Positions 13,204-14,379 of a stretch of 14,379 bases of DNA are shown here, in pieces (the stretch's first letter is position 1; each line of letters begins with the position of its first letter). The notes under the pieces were generated by a model, which saw only the letters and a program-made list of their open reading frames with translations, searched no databases and was not told the DNA's origin. The translations under genes were made by a program, and so were the position numbers. Location: contig JARDZQ010000062.1 in NCBI GenBank assembly GCA_029240775.1, positions 1 through 14,379 on the forward strand, in the 5' to 3' direction. This stretch comes from Rubrobacteraceae bacterium. Its GTDB lineage: Bacteria; Actinomycetota; Rubrobacteria; Rubrobacterales; Rubrobacteraceae.

Positions 13204-13255
13204 GCGCCGCCGGGTCCATGCATGGCTCGCTGGGCACTCTTCACGTGAAATACGC

Positions 13256-13373
13256 ATGGAACGGGTGACGATAGAGCACAAAACCGTGGCTGGGGTTCGC
13301 GACCGTGACCCTGATCCCCTTCGTAGCCGGGCTCATCATCTACTTGAGTGGGCGAGCGCTCCAGGTCGACTAC
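13256..13373 (+). pseudogene. Remnant of a gene starting with a membrane segment
   Basis: ATG at 13256 begins MERVTIEHK. If one A is dropped from the AAAA run at 13280-13283, the frame continues as PWLGFATVTLIPFVAG then LIIYLSGRALQVDY, a clear hydrophobic helix followed by a polar turn. After about 13373 the frame loses protein-like character. This looks like the 5' end of a small membrane protein gene, broken by a one-base indel and truncated. It lies 52 bases after the kinase stop on the same strand; that gap shows nothing except the palindrome CCATGCATGG (13216-13225). I do not recognise the protein family. The joined reading is my inference. Confidence 0.35.
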
Positions 13374-13374
13374 G

Positions 13375-13571
13375 GTCAGCCCCGAACTCTTCGAACACCT
13401 CTTTGCACCCCGACCGGATGTCCGCCCCGTAGAAGGCCGCGCCCCCAGGCACGTTTTCGCGCCTCCCGCGCGAGAGGTCGTCCGCGACCGCCACCTCGTG
13501 ACCATCTGCGAGCAACGAATCTGTTACGTGCGAGCCCATAAACCCGGCGCCCCTGCAACGAGAACCCTCAC
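13375..13571 (-). pseudogene. 5' remnant of an NAD-dependent sugar epimerase (GalE-like)
   Basis: The minus strand opens with GTG at 13571 (VRVLVAG) and, after a one-base shift at the GGGG run (13550-13553), continues as GAGFMGSHVTDSLLADGHEV and then AVADDLSRGRRENVP and ADIRSGCKEVFEEFGAD. This is the NAD-binding N-terminus of an extended SDR epimerase: the GxxGxxG loop is restored when one G is added, and an acidic DDLS follows strand 2. Similarity stops at about 13375, so only about 66 of some 300 residues remain. The GTG overlaps the stop of the upstream hydrolase gene (GTGA), showing that it was once the next gene in that operon. The frameshift could be a sequencing slip, but the truncation could not. 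Confidence 0.7.
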
Positions 13572-14379
13572 GCCTCTGCGGGGACCAGGTGACGCGCAAA
13601 CCATTCGGCGGCCAGCCGTGCGACCTCCTCGAGCGCCCCGGGCTCCTCGAAGAGGTGCCCCGCGCCGGGTATGATCTCCAGCCGCTTCTCGACGCGTAGC
13701 CGCGCGAGCGCCTCCTCGTTCATCCGGATCACGGGTTCGTCCTCGCCCCCGACGATGAGGCCTCGCCCCCGACGATGAGGAGCGTGGGCGCCCGGACCAG
13801 GGACAGGGCTTCCCCCGCCAGGTCCGGCCTGCCGCCGCGCGAGACGACCGCGAAAGCGTCGTCGGGGCGCTCGGCTGCCGCGATGAGCGCCGCCCCCGCT
13901 CCGGTGCTCGCACCGAAGTAGCCGATGCGGAGGTCTCGCGTGTCCGGGTTCCGGCGCAGCCAATCCGTGGCTCCGGCGAGCCTGTGCGCGAGCAGCTCGA
14001 TATCGAAGCGGAGGTGGCGGGTCCGGAGATCTACCTCTTCCTCCTCCGCAGTGAGCAGGTCGATGAGGAGCGTCGCGAGCCCGGCCTCCCGAAGCACCCC
14101 GGCGACGTAGCGGTTCCTTGGGCTGTGCCGGCTGGAGCCGGAGCCGTGGGCGAAGAGCACGACCCCAGCCGCGCCATCCGGTACGCTCAAGGTTCCTTCG
14201 AGCTCTACCCCTTCGGTGGGGATCTCCACCGTCCTCTCTGGTCGCCGGGCCCTCTCGAGCAGCTCGATGACCTCCTCGTCGGAGGTCTGCGAGAAGTCCC
14301 GGTACCAGAAACCTATAGCACCGAGGTCCGGGGGCGCCTCCAGGCAGACGAGCTCGTCCACCTCCGGGGCGAGCAGCCT
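13568..14379 (-). pseudogene. Phosphoribosyltransferase-alpha/beta hydrolase fusion, frameshifted and cut by window edge
   Basis: Reading inward from the edge, the protein begins inside the end of a phosphoribosyltransferase-like domain (DELVCLEAPPDLGAIGFWYRDFSQTSDEEV), then enters a dienelactone-hydrolase type domain. The oxyanion region is LFAHGSGSSRHSPRN, and the nucleophile elbow GASTG has Ser158 of the visible part. Just before the catalytic acid a 20-bp tandem duplication (13741-13780) shifts the frame and the product stops at 13729. Removing one copy restores GGEDEPVIRMNEEALARL, the histidine in PGAGHLFEEPG and the natural end at 13568. The truncated product would lack the Asp and His of the triad. 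The same two-domain fusion is common in actinobacteria and other soil bacteria; its substrate is unknown. The GTG at 14361 is internal, not a start. Confidence 0.8.
13741..13780. repeat. Exact 20-bp tandem duplication inside the hydrolase gene
   Basis: Positions 13741-13760 and 13761-13780 are identical. Because 20 is not a multiple of three, the duplication shifts the frame of the hydrolase gene. Deleting either copy gives one uninterrupted reading frame through the expected catalytic motifs, so this is a recent insertion by slippage, or an assembly error. Confidence 0.9.

Noticed and set aside
13216..13225. CCATGCATGG palindrome after the kinase gene as a terminator or operator
   Set aside because: Ten bases with no loop and no T run, with no second copy seen in the window; probably chance.
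1..14379. CRISPR array, transposase, phage genes or tRNA genes
   Set aside because: None seen on either strand; the only repeats are the 7-bp array, the 20-bp duplication and the two Pho-box-like sites.

Overview
The window looks like a chromosomal segment from a high-GC actinobacterium. The reasons are strongly G/C-biased third codon positions, frequent GTG and TTG starts, TANNNT-type -10 elements (two placed as if for leaderless mRNAs), and typical actinobacterial families: SenX3/RegX3-like two-component proteins, MoxR/DUF58/transglutaminase, and an HNH protein starting MARCLTLNASFEP. A Rubrobacter-like host is my best guess from general resemblance; no rRNA or marker gene here proves it. 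I see no tRNA, rRNA, CRISPR array, transposase or phage gene.

Layout. 1-1179 (-): 5' part of an ABC exporter gene, cut by the window edge just before Walker A. 1249-2745 (+): three tightly overlapping genes, namely a degenerate receiver domain, a Nudix ADP-ribose pyrophosphatase and an AAC(6')-Ii-like acetyltransferase. 2746-2887: intergenic, with two hairpin terminators serving the opposite strand. 2888-3232 (-): ErpA/IscA-type Fe-S carrier with its own promoter. 3300-7752 (-): an operon-like MoxR ATPase, DUF58 protein and TgpA-like membrane transglutaminase, preceded at 7784-8323 by an HNH nuclease. 8425-9446 (-): a ferritin and a small unrecognised protein with an internally duplicated motif. 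9513-11554 (-): a coupled enolase-superfamily epimerase and DUF1611 protein, resembling the DgcA/DgcN D-glutamate pair. 11730-13203 (+): an OmpR/PhoB response regulator and an unusually short, sensorless histidine kinase. 13204-14379: a decayed region containing two gene remnants facing each other and a phosphoribosyltransferase-hydrolase fusion gene broken by a 20-bp tandem duplication.

How the parts may work together. The regulator/kinase pair resembles phosphate-sensing systems. A bipartite TTTAACGC-N3-TTTTAC(G/A)C element, with the 11-bp period of Pho boxes, lies upstream of the regulator gene and recurs upstream of the HNH gene, suggesting autoregulation plus at least one local target. 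Ferritin and ErpA are both iron-handling genes but are far apart and separately transcribed. The right end shows at least three disabling changes within about 500 bp (AAAA and GGGG run indels and the 20-bp duplication) plus an apparent deletion junction, so this end is either decaying or poorly assembled.
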